Notes: generated by a model from the letters alone, not told the origin. A DNA stretch of 64,000 bases from Rapana venosa (GCA_028751875.1 CM054135.1:7044642-7108641); one strand, 5' to 3'; numbered from the stretch's first letter, positions 1 to 10,920 are shown. Translations and numbers: made by a program.

Positions 1-132
1 TGTCTCTACCCAACCGCGGCAAGTGCCATCATTACAACTAGGTCACCCATCAGGTCCCTCCCCCCCCCCCCCCGCACCTCTCTTTCTCCACCCCCCCCCC
101 CCCCAATGAACTTTTCCATCTTCAGGAGGTCG

Positions 133-133
133 G

Positions 134-164
<31 letters not shown>

Positions 165-205
165 CGTGTGTGTGTGTGTGTAAGTGTTTGTGTGTGTGTG
201 TGTGT

Positions 206-256
<51 letters not shown>
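133..256. repeat. (GT)n microsatellite
   Basis: A nearly uninterrupted GT array is broken only by short TAAAC and TAAGTGTTT interruptions. The open frames across it encode only Val-Cys or His-Thr repeats and are not genes. The bases on either side (1-132 and 257-540) hold C homopolymers, a further short GT array near 450-483 and unique sequence with no recognisable gene. Confidence 0.95.
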
Positions 257-258
<2 letters not shown>

Positions 259-572
259 TGGTTCTGGAAGGAGCACGTGTGTCAACGAGAGTGCTTGTGT
301 GTAAGGCTGATGGAAGGACGAGGTTTCGTTTCTTCATTAAAGTTTGTTGATTCATTGTTAAAGGGGGATAGTGGGATTAGGGAACTGGAACTGGGAGGAG
401 GGGGTGGGAATAGTGTGATGTTAAGCTGGTAGGTTTGTTATTATTATTGTGTGTGTGTGTTGTGTGTGTGTGTGTGTGTGTGTATGATTTGAGTCATAAT
501 AAAGTATTGTTTCGCCTGGGCTTGTGTTGGGCTTATTTTATTTATTTATTTATTTTTTATTTTATCTATTCT

Positions 573-898
573 TTTATATCGAGGATAATGGAATAAGCAC
601 TTATGTACTTTTTTTTACATCCAGTCCCCGTGTGTATGCGGTTTTGTTAATTCTGTCATCCGTTCTCACCGGCACACAATGGCCTACTCTTACGAAAAGC
701 GGAACAGGATTTAACATGTGCGCAGGATGTTCTGCGTGCTTTCGCACACGGGGTCCTCGGTGTTTTTGTTCTCCGTGGACTTTTTGGGGAGAGGGAGTCT
801 GCTCATGATTTTAATCAGGGGAAAATATACCCCCCTTGACGGGAATCGAACCGGGTCGTCAGTTGCCGCGCAAATGTTTCTACCCTAGGTACTCCGTG
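573..898 (-). repeat. SINE-B copy 1, near full length with tRNA-like B box
   Basis: Read on the minus strand, this copy starts with a tRNA-like promoter half. The B box ggttcgattcc lies at 842-852. It continues through the conserved central block and ends in a block reading ccattatcctcgatataaaa before a T/A-rich tail near 541-572. The same element recurs at 9483, 9926, 10314, 55875 and 56340, so repeat status is certain. The tRNA-derived head is established for many animal SINEs; the family name is unknown to me. Confidence 0.85.
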
Positions 899-1199
899 TC
901 CCCCCCCCCCCCCCCTGTGCTAGGGGGGTGCCGGGGAGGGGAGCCCCCTTTCCCTTGGACAACGGCCTGTCCCACTACAAAGTTTCCCTGCGGGATCTGG
1001 GCGCAGGGTGACGGGCCCCCCCCAATACCCCCATTATCCCCCCCTCGCCCCCCCCCCCCCCCCCCCCCCTTCCCCCTCCCTCCCCCCCCCACACCACCGT
1101 TTTCCCCTCACTGCAATCTCTCGAACACTTTCACATCCTTGTATCGAGAACAGAGCTAAAACACTTCTATCTTTGTGTGTTTTTTTTTTTGTTTTGTAA

Positions 1200-1437
1200 A
1201 AGGGAAAAGGTAAAGAAGTCCAAAACCCTAAAAGGTCGTGGGGGCGGGGGCGTAGAGCCCAAATTTTCTAGGCCAGCATTTGGGGGCGGTGGCGCCCATC
1301 TCCTCTCCCTCGCTGCTTTCCCTTCCCTGTTTCCTAAGAGGGGGGGTCCCATTTCGTGGTGACTGGGGGAACTGTACTGAACCAAGGCGCGCAAACGGTC
1401 CCCATCCAATGGAAACCCAGCTTGACGGCTTAAGCAT
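1200..1437 (-). repeat. SINE-A copy 1, 5'-truncated
   Basis: The reverse complement matches the body of the SINE at 57611-57890: the block for the 5S-like box, the segment ending in tcagtacagt, the ggcgccgccctcaa-type block and the 3' end ctacgacc...cctttacctttt. The tRNA-like head is missing, so the copy stops inside the 5S-like part. It abuts SINE-D at 1465. Confidence 0.75.
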
Positions 1438-1464
1438 CCCGTCCCCGTTACCTTTTTTTTTTTT

Positions 1465-1880
1465 GATACCACTTGAAAGTACGGCATTTTCTCTGCCTGA
1501 AAATCAGGGTGCTTCCTCCCAGAGGAGAGCGGGCCGCGCGCTGCTACAAAAGCAGCACCCCCCATCACTTCATCATCATCGTCGTCGTCGTCATCGTCAT
1601 CATGATATGTCTGATCAACCTTTTCAACCCTTTTTCCTTTTTCTGCATGTGGGTATGTTTTGTTTCCAGGTCTCTTTTTTTTCCCCTCTCTACAAACTTT
1701 TGCGGGGGCAACTCTTTGTTCATGGGTTCTTTAACGGCGCTAAATGTGGTTTTTCAATTCGGTTTTTCGTCTCATCGGAAAACCAAAAAAAAAAAAAACC
1801 CAAACCCCCACTTGGTATAATGGAGGGAGAAAAATTAGGGACACAAATGGGATCCAACACGACCCATCGAACCAGGACTT
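1465..1880 (-). repeat. SINE-D copy 1
   Basis: This copy contains, on the minus strand, the block about gacgaaaaaccgaattg, the block near gttaaagaacccatga, and a GC-rich 3' block with gagagc that reappears at 5650-5965 on the plus strand and, in fragments, at 26460, 45030 and 52370. Homopolymers in it are expanded compared with the plus-strand copy. A (CATCGT)-like simple tract lies at 1568-1605 inside the segment. Confidence 0.65.
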
Positions 1881-1889
1881 TTTTCCCCT

Positions 1890-2520
1890 TTCTTTGGGAG
1901 GTGCGTTGCCTCTTAGATACTTGAACAAAACAGTTTAAACCTGTCTAGATTCGCAGACTAGGATTTGTTTTTGTTCGAAATGAACCCTACGTCTAGATCA
2001 TTGTCCAAAAATTTAGGAAAGAGTAAAGTTGGAAGAAATTAAAAGTCCCCTTTTATCGTTTTGAAGTGGGGTGTTGTTTTTTTCAAAATTAGTTTTCAGG
2101 CTTTTTTCAAAAACTGGAGCACTGAAAAAAGAAGGGCGGCCCCTTCTTAGTATCGTGTTACTTGTTTTTTTGTAAATAATGATAATGAAATAAAAGTTTT
2201 TTTTAAACAACATATTAAAAATTTTTTATCAGTGATAATAATAAAAGGTTTTTTTAAAAAACAATAAATATTTATATTTTTGTGTGTGTGTGTTGTGTGT
2301 TGTGTGTGTGTGTGTGTGTTGTGTGTGTTGGTGTTCAGGAGCAAAATGCTTGAAAGGGATTTCATCAGTCATTTTTTCATGTTGATGTGTTTTATGTTCC
2401 GGGGAAGGTTGGCTTTAATCATTTGAATGGAAATCGGTCCAAAGGCCTGGATGGCTTTTTTAAAGGGGTGTGTGGCGTATTGAGATGAAAAGGAAAAAGA
2501 AACGCAAGCAATCAAGAAGT
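1890..2520. other. AT-rich stretch, no gene seen
   Basis: This stretch is A/T-rich with a GT array at 2279-2330. I see no conserved protein motif or recognisable repeat in either orientation. Another GT run follows at 2521-2550. Confidence 0.6.
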
Positions 2521-2574
2521 TTTTGTGTGTGTGTGTGTGTGTGTGTGTGAAAATGCTTACTTTATTTGCCCCTT

Positions 2575-3895
2575 TTGGGTTCTTGGGGAAAATGGGGGCT
2601 GCAAAAAACACCCTCCAACGAATCGGTTTTGGGGATCCCCTTCAGCTCGGCCCATGTCATTCCGGCTGCTTCGTTTCTTCGTAAAACTTCTGGCCCGGGG
2701 CTGCTTGGGGCGACAACTTTCCCCTTCCCTTGTGGATTCCAGTCAAGGGCCCGTCTGGTGACATTTGACGCAGCTTGCGGAGTGTATGGCCGATCCATCC
2801 CACTTCCTTTGTTTAATAATGGACTCGATGGGTTTGTCTGGTCCTGTCCCACAGTTGATTGTTGATATGACTTCCGGCCACCTGATGTTGAGGTTGTACC
2901 TGGCATTTGTTGCTAAAAGACTGGAATTTGTGGTGTTGGTTTCTGTTACCCGCCAGGTTTCTGAGCCATAAAGTAGGACCAATTTGACGTTGGTGTTGTT
3001 AGATCCGAATCTTGTTTTGAAATGAGAGGGCTGTTGACCTCCAAATTGGCCGAAGGGTGTTGAAGGGTGACGGGCTTTGTTGATTCGGCACTTGTATGTC
3101 TTCATCTGTTCCACCATCTTTACTGACGAACCTGCCCAGGTAAATAAACTTGCTGACTGCTTTGATGGTTTCTTGCTGCAGTCGCACTGGGTCATGTGTT
3201 TTGTTTGTTCACCTCATGACTCTCCGTCTTCCGATGTTGATTTGGAGGCCAGTCTTTTCAGCTTCGTCACAACACGACAAAGTTTCCTTGTGCGTCTTGT
3301 TGCCTGTGGGAGAGAAGGCTGATGTCGTCTGCGAAGTCAGGTCTTCCAGCTGCTTCATGAGGTCCACTGTATGCCGGTTCTCCTGCCTGCTGTGGCTTGC
3401 CGCATTATCCAGTCAACCACCAACAGGAAGATGGTTGGCGACAACAGACAGCCCTGACGAACACTGGTCTGTACGGAGAAGGCTTCCTCAGTTTCCCTTC
3501 ATGGATGACTTGACAGGTGGCATCTTCATATAGCTGCTGGATGATGGTGATGAACTTTGGTGGAAAGCCATAAGTGATGCATCAGTTTCCAAATGACATA
3601 TCTGTCGACGCTGTCAAATGCCTTCTGGAAGTCGACAAGACTGAATATAAGGGGGTCTGCCACTCCAGGGACTGCTCAATGATGATGCGCATTGTGGCGA
3701 TTTGATCTGTGCATGATCTGTCTTGCCTAAAGCCTGCCTGTTCATCCCGAAGGTCTTGTCCAGTGCTGTCTTCAGTCTGTCTAGCATGATCTTTGTCAGC
3801 ACTTTCCCTGGATGGACAGTAGCATGATTCCTCTCAGTTGTTGCATGAGGACAGGTCCCCTTTCTTTGGCTACAATCTTTCAGCTTTTAAACCCC
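2575..3895 (-). pseudogene. LINE reverse transcriptase fragment, minus strand
   Basis: Translation of the minus strand, jumping frames, gives the usual order of a non-LTR retrotransposon RT. It runs from a block like LTKIMLDRL, through FADDISLLSH (the catalytic FADD at 3324-3335) and a YLG-type thumb block, to the LLYGSETW block near 2945-2970 and a C-terminal KW...ASNVTRRALDWNPQGK segment near 2750-2800. The frame breaks several times, including near 3650, 3420, 3230 and 2900, so it is dead. Its 5' part is cut off by the assembly gap at 3918. LLYGSETW followed by a basic Trp-rich tail is typical of RTE/L2-related invertebrate LINEs; I cannot fix the clade. The function would have been target-primed reverse transcription of its own RNA. 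Confidence 0.88.
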
Positions 3896-3917
3896 CCAAA
3901 CATAAAATTTTTAAACA

Positions 3918-4417
3918 NNNNNNNNNNNNNNNNNNNNNNNNNNNNNNNNNNNNNNNNNNNNNNNNNNNNNNNNNNNNNNNNNNNNNNNNNNNNNNNNNNN
4001 NNNNNNNNNNNNNNNNNNNNNNNNNNNNNNNNNNNNNNNNNNNNNNNNNNNNNNNNNNNNNNNNNNNNNNNNNNNNNNNNNNNNNNNNNNNNNNNNNNNN
4101 NNNNNNNNNNNNNNNNNNNNNNNNNNNNNNNNNNNNNNNNNNNNNNNNNNNNNNNNNNNNNNNNNNNNNNNNNNNNNNNNNNNNNNNNNNNNNNNNNNNN
4201 NNNNNNNNNNNNNNNNNNNNNNNNNNNNNNNNNNNNNNNNNNNNNNNNNNNNNNNNNNNNNNNNNNNNNNNNNNNNNNNNNNNNNNNNNNNNNNNNNNNN
4301 NNNNNNNNNNNNNNNNNNNNNNNNNNNNNNNNNNNNNNNNNNNNNNNNNNNNNNNNNNNNNNNNNNNNNNNNNNNNNNNNNNNNNNNNNNNNNNNNNNNN
4401 NNNNNNNNNNNNNNNNN
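3918..4417. other. Assembly gap, 500 N
   Basis: The run of N is exactly 500 bases, which suggests a placeholder length rather than a measured gap. It separates a LINE fragment from a minisatellite, so it probably sits in unresolved repeat. Confidence 0.99.
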
Positions 4418-5598
4418 ACCAATTTAAAATTTGGGTTTGGGAGCATATTGGTTTAGGGGGAAGCTTTTAAATTTAGGTGGTAGGTATTTACATTATGGTG
4501 GGTGGCATATTATTTTATGGTGGTGGCATATTATTTAGGGTGGTAGAGTTTAAATTTATGGTGTAGGTTTGTTATATTTGGGTTAGAGCATATTAATTAT
4601 GGGGGTAGAAAAATTTTACTTTATGGGTGTGGTGAGCATTTTATTTGGTGGTAAGCAATTTTATGGGTGGTAGGCTTATTGTTTTTTAGGGGGTAAGCAT
4701 ATTAGTTTGGGGGACAGCTTTTTACATTTGGGTGGGGTGAGCATTTTAAATTATGGGTGGTACGCAATTACATTGGGGGTAGAGTAGTACTTTGGGTGTG
4801 GAAGTTTTTGGGTTAGGGGTGGAGATATTACATTATGGGTGTGGGAGAGATATTACTTTTGGGTGGGGTGAATTTTAAAATTAGGGGAAAATGGAAAACA
4901 TATTACATTATGGGTGGGTAGGCTATTACTTAGGGGTTTGGTAGGTTATTGCATTATGGGTGTGGTAGAGTTTTCATTATGGGTGTGGTAGGTATATTAC
5001 TTAGGGGGTTTGGTAGAGTATTTACATTTTTGGGGGTAGAGAAATTTTACATTGGTGTGGTAAGGGGCAGATTACATTATGGGTGGTAAAAATTTACATT
5101 GGGTGTTAGGAAATTACATTAGGGTGGTGAGGCTATTATTTTTATGGTGGTGAGCGATTTTTAAAGGGTGGTAGGCATATTACTTATTGGTGTGGTAGAG
5201 TATTTACTTTTTGGGTGTGGTGAGTATTTTTCTTTTGGGAGTGGTAGAGAGATTCTTTTGGGTGGTAGGCTATTAAATTTTGGTGGAAGAGCTTATTCTT
5301 TGGGGGGTAGAGAATTAATTTTGTTGGTAGAGCAGATTACATTATGGGGGGTAGAGTTTTTTTTTAGGGTCGGTTGCATTTTAATTTTAGGGGTAGAGCA
5401 ATTACATTATGGGTGATAGAGCTTTTACGTTATGGGTGTGGTACAGCATATTACTTATGGGGGTAGTGTATATTACATTTTGGGTGGTAGAGCATTTTAC
5501 ATTATGGGTGGTAGGCAGTTAAATTTTATGGGTGGTGAGCTGTTACGTTTAGGGGGTTTGGGTAAGATTTTACTTTTTATGGGTGGTACAGCTATTAC
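4418..5598. repeat. Diverged minisatellite, unit about 26 bp
   Basis: The array is made of tandem units close to gggtgtggtagagcatatta followed by cattat. Units vary from about 20 to 28 bp through small indels, giving roughly 40-50 copies. The strand is G/T-rich with almost no C. Open frames across it encode only Gly/Leu/Phe-rich repeats. The array continues into the gap on its left, so its true length is unknown. Confidence 0.9.
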
Positions 5599-5649
5599 GT
5601 TTCGGGATCGGTATTCAAGAAACTTGCCTTTTAGAAAGCAAAAAGTTGG

Positions 5650-5965
5650 GGCCCAACTGTTTTATGGTTGATTCCTGTTTGGGGCCCCAAATTTTTCTTG
5701 CACCCATAACCTGATGGGGGTCTGGGTGGTTTTTTTTCAGATGAGACAAAAACCCATTTCCCCGAGTGGAGACAAATTTTTAGGTATATACGAAAAACTC
5801 CATGGCAAAAAAGAGAGTTTCTCCCTGGCAAAATTCTGTAGAAAAAAACCACTTTGATAGGGAAAAAAAAAATAATGGGGGGCGTGCTTTGTGGAGACTG
5901 TCCCCAACGAGGAAGCAGCCCGAATTTCCCCAGAGGAATTGCTGTGACTTTAAGTGGTTTGAAAA
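5650..5965 (+). repeat. SINE-D copy 2, plus strand
   Basis: This is the most readable copy of the family. It has the block ccataacctgatgggggtct, a downstream cagatgagacaaaaaccc block, an actccatggcaaaaaagag block, and a 3' GC-rich block around 5885-5950 (with gaatttccccagaggaattg). It is inverted relative to the copy at 1465-1880. No target duplication could be read with confidence. Confidence 0.7.
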
Positions 5966-6717
5966 TGAAAATATCTTTTCTGATCTATTTTATTTATTTT
6001 TAACCCCTTTAAGACGGCGGATTTCTCTGCGTAAAAATTCAAAGTCAGTAGTTAATATTGTATAATTTAAGATTTAAGTTATTTAAGTAAAATGGAAAAT
6101 AAACACTACGAAGACCGCTTCCACATAAAAAAAAAGGAAACTCAGATGGGTTTAAATGAGACAAGGTGAGTGGGCTCTCCCGACCCTACTGCAAAGGGAA
6201 AATTTTAGGGGAAGAGAAGGAAGGCAGGCCCAAGAAGAAAAGGGGAAAAACACGAAGGGTCGGGAAGGCTTTTCCCCGCCCAGGCCTTTTCACACAACCC
6301 CGAAAAAAAAAAAGGAGCCCAATGGGCAAAATTCGCAATCGTGCCCCCACGACCGAAGGGGGGTTCGGGGCAATGGATGAAGGTGAGAAGAGATAGATAA
6401 ACCCCTTAATCATCCCGTCTGTACTTGGAACAAAACGCAAACCAGCCAAAAAACAATGGGATGAAGGGTCATGTTTTTTTGGGATGTCTTTTTTTTTGTT
6501 TTATACCTTTGCTTCGGTCAATGCTGATTGCAGTTGCTTGGATCTCTTTGCTTGTTCAAGTATTTTTTAAATTTTACGCTATTCCCCAAAATTTTGAAAA
6601 CCATTATTGTTTTTAACAATAGGATAGTCTTCTTCTTTGCAATTATTCTTCTTCTTCTTTGCAATTCTTCGAACGCTCAAATAGCAACTTTATTGACTCT
6701 CATATCGTGACCCACGG
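5966..6717. other. Unassigned stretch with TTC-rich segment
   Basis: No gene was recognised. Short TTC runs with ttgcaattcttc occur at 6630-6680 and resemble the flank of the TTC array at 54775. The open frames near 6156-6450 show no conserved motif and look like chance frames. Confidence 0.55.
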
Positions 6718-6789
6718 CGGTGTGTGTGTGTGTGTGTGTGTGTGTGGGGTGTGTGTGTGTGTGTGTGGGTGTGTGTGTTTTGTGTGTGT
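6718..6789. repeat. (GT)n microsatellite
   Basis: A GT array with a few GGG interruptions. Confidence 0.95.
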
Positions 6790-6899
6790 TACATTTGAAA
6801 TTGTTAAAATATTAAATGTTTTTTGGTAGTGTGTAAGAGTAGGCTGAATGCAAGCATTTTGATTTGTTTTTACCAGATATAGCGCTAGATGAATTCAAT

Positions 6900-6900
<1 letters not shown>

Positions 6901-6957
<57 letters not shown>

Positions 6958-7035
6958 TATTATCATTATTTGCATTGCGCTGCCGTTAGGCGCCTGACAT
7001 GATAGGCCCGGCATATTCGCCTTAGGCACGGGGGG
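6901..7035. repeat. (GAT)n tract plus short GC-rich repeat
   Basis: An uninterrupted (GAT)n array at 6901-6953 is followed by a short block, gccgttaggcgcctgacat and the following 45 bases. A diverged copy of that block lies at 54872-54925 (gccgttaagcgcctaacaag). In both places a trinucleotide array precedes it, which suggests one dispersed repeat with a trinucleotide side. Confidence 0.75.
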
Positions 7036-7656
7036 TACCAACACATGAAAGCAAAACTAAAACACGCGGTCTGTGAAAGACTTGTAAAACAAGCTGACAC
7101 CTTTTCCTCAGCAGAAAAAAAAGAGAGTTAAGCTTCCTAAGAAAATACACACGTTGTTGTTTGTCCCTTTTTGACAATAGCCTCAGTATTAGCGTCCCAG
7201 TTTCACTTGTGATAAAAAACAAACAAACAGTTCCCAGATACAATACGATCCGAGACGTTTTTCAGCGTTTTGGTTATAGATAATGACATCCTCAGAAACT
7301 AATAGGAAGGTATTTAGTTTAAGAAACATTGAGCTCCAGATAGGCCTCACCACACCAATGTACGAACTAGGTGAGGGTTGGGCCATGGTCGAGGACTGAT
7401 CCAAATAAAAGGGACAAAAAGAGCACAGTCAAATTTCACAAGAAAGGAATTTTCAACGCTGTTTCTGCAAACATCTGCGTGAAGAATGTACTGAAGTGGT
7501 GAGAGAAGAGTAACCCTGCGGAGAACCAGTACGCAATACAGTCTTGAAAAGGGTTATTCTTAACATTTCATTAAAAATGTTTGGAATGGTGGTTCATTGA
7601 ATTCTCGATCTCAGACTATATCTGCCTATGTACACATCTGTCCGCCCATCTATGTA
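7036..7656. other. Unique-looking stretch, no gene recognised
   Basis: Sequence quality looks good here, yet no conserved protein segment or splice-bounded frame stands out. A minus-strand frame at 7022-7243 has no recognisable motif. Confidence 0.55.
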
Positions 7657-7762
7657 TGTACGTATGTATGTATGTATGTATGTATGTATGTATGTATGTA
7701 TGTATGTATGTATGTATGTATGTATGTATGTATGTATGTATGTATGTATGTATGTATGTATG

Positions 7763-7796
<34 letters not shown>

Positions 7797-7970
7797 TGTA
7801 TGTATGTATGTTTTGTGTGTGTGTATGTATTGTATGTATGTATGTATGTATGTATGTATGTTATGTATGTATGCATGCATGCATGCATGCATGCATGTAT
7901 GTATGTATGTATGTATGTATGTATGTATGTATGTATGTATGTATGTATGTATGTTAATGTTTTGTATGTA
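7657..7970. repeat. (GTAT)n microsatellite with internal (GCAT)n segment
   Basis: About 310 bp of GTAT repeats contain a short GT interruption at 7811-7825 and a (GCAT)n segment at 7871-7897. All long open frames here encode Tyr-Val-Cys-Met or Ile-His-Thr repeats and are artefacts. Confidence 0.97.
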
Positions 7971-7976
7971 TGTATG

Positions 7977-8255
7977 GGGGGGGAGGGATGCTCAGTGGTC
8001 GAGCACTCGCTTTCCCCAGCCAAGGGTAAGCAGCGTCGAGCGTGGTTACCTCTTGGATGGGTGACCGTTTGTGCGCCTTGGCTTCAGTACAGTTCCCCCA
8101 CGTGAAAATGGATATCTGCCCCTTTAATGTCAGGGAAAGTAAAGCAGCGAGGGAGGGGAGATGGGCGCCGCCCTCAATATGCTGGCCCCTAGAGAAGTGA
8201 GGTCTCTGAAGCCTCACTCCCATACGACCTTATAGGTCCCAAAACGGGATACCTT
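7977..8255 (+). repeat. SINE-A copy 2, lying in a GTAT array
   Basis: The head gctcagtggtcgagcactcg is a tRNA-like A box. It is followed by gtaagcagcgtcgagcgtgg and ttggatgggtgaccg, which match the box A and box C regions of 5S rRNA. The body ends in the cctttaccg block. GTAT repeats continue on the far side (8262-8290), so the element sits inside the microsatellite. Confidence 0.88.
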
Positions 8256-8317
8256 TACCGTTTACTTTATGTATGTATGTATGTATGTATTTGTCTGCCT
8301 CCTTAAGTGTGGGTGTG

Positions 8318-8320
8318 TGT

Positions 8321-8352
<32 letters not shown>

Positions 8353-8700
8353 GAGAGAGAGAGCACGGGACAGACAGACAGACATAGAGAGAGACAGAAA
8401 GACAGACGGGACAGATGAGAGAGAGAGAGAGGGGAGAGAGGAGAGAAGAGAGAGAGAGGGGAGAGAGAGAGAGGGGAGAGAAAAGGGGAGAGAGAGAGAG
8501 AGAGACAGAGAGAGACGGAAAGACAGAAAGACAGAGAGGAGAGGAGAGAGAGGAGAAGAGAGAGGGGAGAGAGGGGAAAAAAGGAGAGAGAGAGAGAGAA
8601 AAGAGAAAAGGAGAGAGAGAAAGACGAAAAGACAGAGAGGGGAGAGGAGAAGGAAAAGAGAGAGAGAGAGAGACAGAAAGACAGAAAGACGGGACACAGA

Positions 8701-8731
<31 letters not shown>

Positions 8732-8780
8732 GAGAGAGTGAAGGAGAGAGAGAGAGAGAAGAGGAGAGAGAGAGAGAGCT
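8318..8780. repeat. (GA)n-rich array
   Basis: A purine array with GACAGA and GGGAGA variants runs over about 460 bp. Frames encoding Arg-Glu or Ser-Leu repeats are artefacts. Confidence 0.95.
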
Positions 8781-9063
8781 GCTTGTTGGGCTGTCATAAC
8801 AAAGACAGTCTTCTTACCAATGGGGCAAAGCAGTCGCCTTCCTGGTGGGCTTGTGTATTTTTCATCGATTTCTTCGGTGTCTTGAATACAGAATGTTTCA
8901 ACTTTGGGGGGACTTGGTTAGATGTTGAAAGACCAAAAGCAAACAAGGATGCAACCCCTTCCCTTTATTTCCCCTCCCAATGTTGAATGATAAATGATAG
9001 GGGACCTGTCATACGAATATATTTTATAGTACGTCATGTCGAGATGACTCTTGCTCTGCGTGT

Positions 9064-9445
9064 AAGTTGTGTGTGTGTGGGTTTTGTGTGTGTGTGTGTG
9101 TGTGTGTGTTTTGTGTGTGTGTGTGTGAGTGCAGGTGTGTGTGTAGTGTGTGTGTGTGGAGGTGTGTGTGTGTGTGAGAGAGTGCAGGTGTGTGGAGGTG
9201 TGTGTGTGTGTGTTGTGTGTGGAGGTGTGTGTGTGTGTGTGAGAGAGTGCAGGTGTTGTGTGTGTGTGTGTGTATGTGTGTGTGTGTGGAGGTGTGTGTG
9301 TGTGGTGAGAGAGAGGGGCAGGTGTGTGTGTGTAGTGTGTGTATGTGTGTGTGTGAGTGCAGGGGTGTGTGGTGTGTTTTGGAGGTGTGTGTGTGTGTGT
9401 GGGGGTGTGTGTGTGCGTGTGTAGTGTGAGTGTGTGTGTGTGTTT
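9064..9445. repeat. (GT)n array with a GAGTGCAGGTGT motif
   Basis: This is a GT array with recurrent interruptions gagagagtgcaggtgtgt and tggaggtgtgtgtg, so it is a higher-order repeat and not a simple dinucleotide. The same words flank the SINE-B copies at 9700-10290. Confidence 0.9.
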
Positions 9446-9482
9446 CTTTTTTTTCCCTTTTTTTTTTTATTTATTTCATTCT

Positions 9483-9700
9483 TTTATATCGAGGATAATG
9501 GAATAAGCACTTCTGTGCTTTTTTACATCCGGTCCCCATGTGGATACGGTTTTGTAAATTTTGTCATCCGTTCCCACTGGCACACAATGGCCTACTCTTA
9601 CGAAAAGCGGAACAGGATTGAAATTGTGCGCAAGATGTTCTGGGGTGCGTTCGCACCGGTGGCCTCGGTTTATAGTCTCGTCCGAAGGAACTTTATTATG
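9483..9700 (-). repeat. SINE-B copy 2, first of a tandem trio
   Basis: Read on the minus strand it carries the block ccgaggccaccggtgc..., the cctgttccgcttttcg block, the gtgccagtgggaacgg block and the 3' ccattatcctcgatataaaa end. It lacks the tRNA-like head present in copy 1. Confidence 0.9.
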
Positions 9701-9728
9701 TGAGTGCAGGTGTGTGTGTATGTGTGTT

Positions 9729-9767
<39 letters not shown>

Positions 9768-9795
9768 TGTGTTGTGTGTGTGAGTAAAGGTGTGT

Positions 9796-9840
<45 letters not shown>

Positions 9841-9925
9841 TGCCCGTGTATGTGTGTGTGAGTGTGTGTGTGTAGTGTGTGTGTGGAGGTGTGTGTGTTT
9901 CTTTTTTCTTTTATTTATTTCATTC

Positions 9926-10140
9926 TTTTATATCGAGGATAATGGAACAAGCACTTATGTGCTCTTTTTACGTCCAGTCCCCATGTGTATACGGTTTTGT
10001 AAATTTTGTCATCCGTTCCCACTGGCACACAATGGCCTACTCTTACGAAAAGCGGAACAGGATTGAACGTGTGCGCAAGATGTTCTGCGTGCGTTCGCAC
10101 ACGGGGCCTCGGTTTATAGTCTCGTCCGAAGGACTTTATG
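9926..10140 (-). repeat. SINE-B copy 3, second of a tandem trio
   Basis: It is closely similar to copy 2 over its whole length and has the same truncation point at the 5' side. The flanking GT array is also shared, which favours tandem duplication over separate insertion. Confidence 0.9.
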
Positions 10141-10313
10141 TATGTGAGTGCAGGTGTGTGTGTATGTGTGTGTGTGTATGTGTGTGTGTGTGTATGTGTG
10201 TGTTGGTGTGAGTCAGGTGTGTGTGTATGTGTGTGTGTGTGAGTGCACGTGTATGTGTGTGTAGTGTGTGTGTGGAGGCGTGTGTGTTTCTTTTTTCTTT
10301 TATTTATTTCATT

Positions 10314-10480
10314 CTTTTATATCGAAGATAATGGAAGAAGCACTTATGTGCTCTTTTTACGTCCAGTCCCCGTGTGTATGCGGTTTTGAAAATTGTCATC
10401 TGTTCCCACCGGCACACAATGGCCCTACTCTTAAAAAAAGCGGAACAGGATTTTAACGTGTGCGCAAGATGTGTGTGGTG
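10314..10480 (-). repeat. SINE-B copy 4, third of a tandem trio
   Basis: This copy shares the left flank of copy 3 (ttttatttatttcattcttt) and ends earlier, at the cgtgtgcgcaagatgtgtgt junction into GT repeats. Spacing is 443 bp from copy 2 to copy 3 and 388 bp from copy 3 to copy 4. Confidence 0.88.
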
Positions 10481-10920
10481 TTGCATGGGGTTGTGCTTGT
10501 GTGTCTGTGTGGTGTGAGTTTTGGGTTCTTCAGTTTAATGTACTTCCACTAATAGCGTGTCTGAGGCGGGGGGGCCGTGTGTTGTGTGTGGTGTGTGTGT
10601 GTGGTGTGTGTGTGTGTGTGGTGTGCACGCGCGCGCCGTTGTGTGTTGTGAGTTGTGTGTGCTGTGTGTTTGTGGTGGTGTGTGTGTTTGGCATGGGGGT
10701 TTGTATTCAGTTTAACGCCCCCACTAATGTGGCCTTCAGAGGCGGTGAGCGCGCGTGTTGTTTGTGTGTGTGCATGTGTGGTAGTGCGTTTTAAAATGTA
10801 GGTGTGGTTGTGTGTGTGTGTGTGTACATGCGTGCTTTATGTGTGGGGTTTTTGTGTGTCCCGCTGTGTGTAGGTTTTTGTGTGGTGCGTGCGTGGCGTG
10901 TGTTTGTGTGTGTGAGAGGC
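10481..10920. repeat. GT-rich array holding two copies of a 60-bp unit
   Basis: The GT-rich sequence contains two similar blocks, at 10518-10575 (ttcagtttaatgtacttcca) and 10705-10750 (ttcagtttaacgcccccact). Each is followed by a gaggcgg-type word and (CG)n/GT sequence. No coding sense was found. Confidence 0.75.

Noticed and set aside
3812..4470. Open frames across the N run
   Set aside because: They are open only because N has no stop codons.
4418..5671. Gly-rich repetitive protein
   Set aside because: The frames follow a noncoding minisatellite whose unit length is not a constant multiple of three.
7581..8105. Frames of 100-170 codons made of Tyr-Val-Cys-Met repeats
   Set aside because: They are translations of a GTAT microsatellite and have no non-repeat domain.
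7600..8790. CRISPR-like regular repeats
   Set aside because: Repeats are simple microsatellites without unique spacers, in animal DNA. The same holds for the spacer motif in the CT satellite, whose intervals are pure CT.
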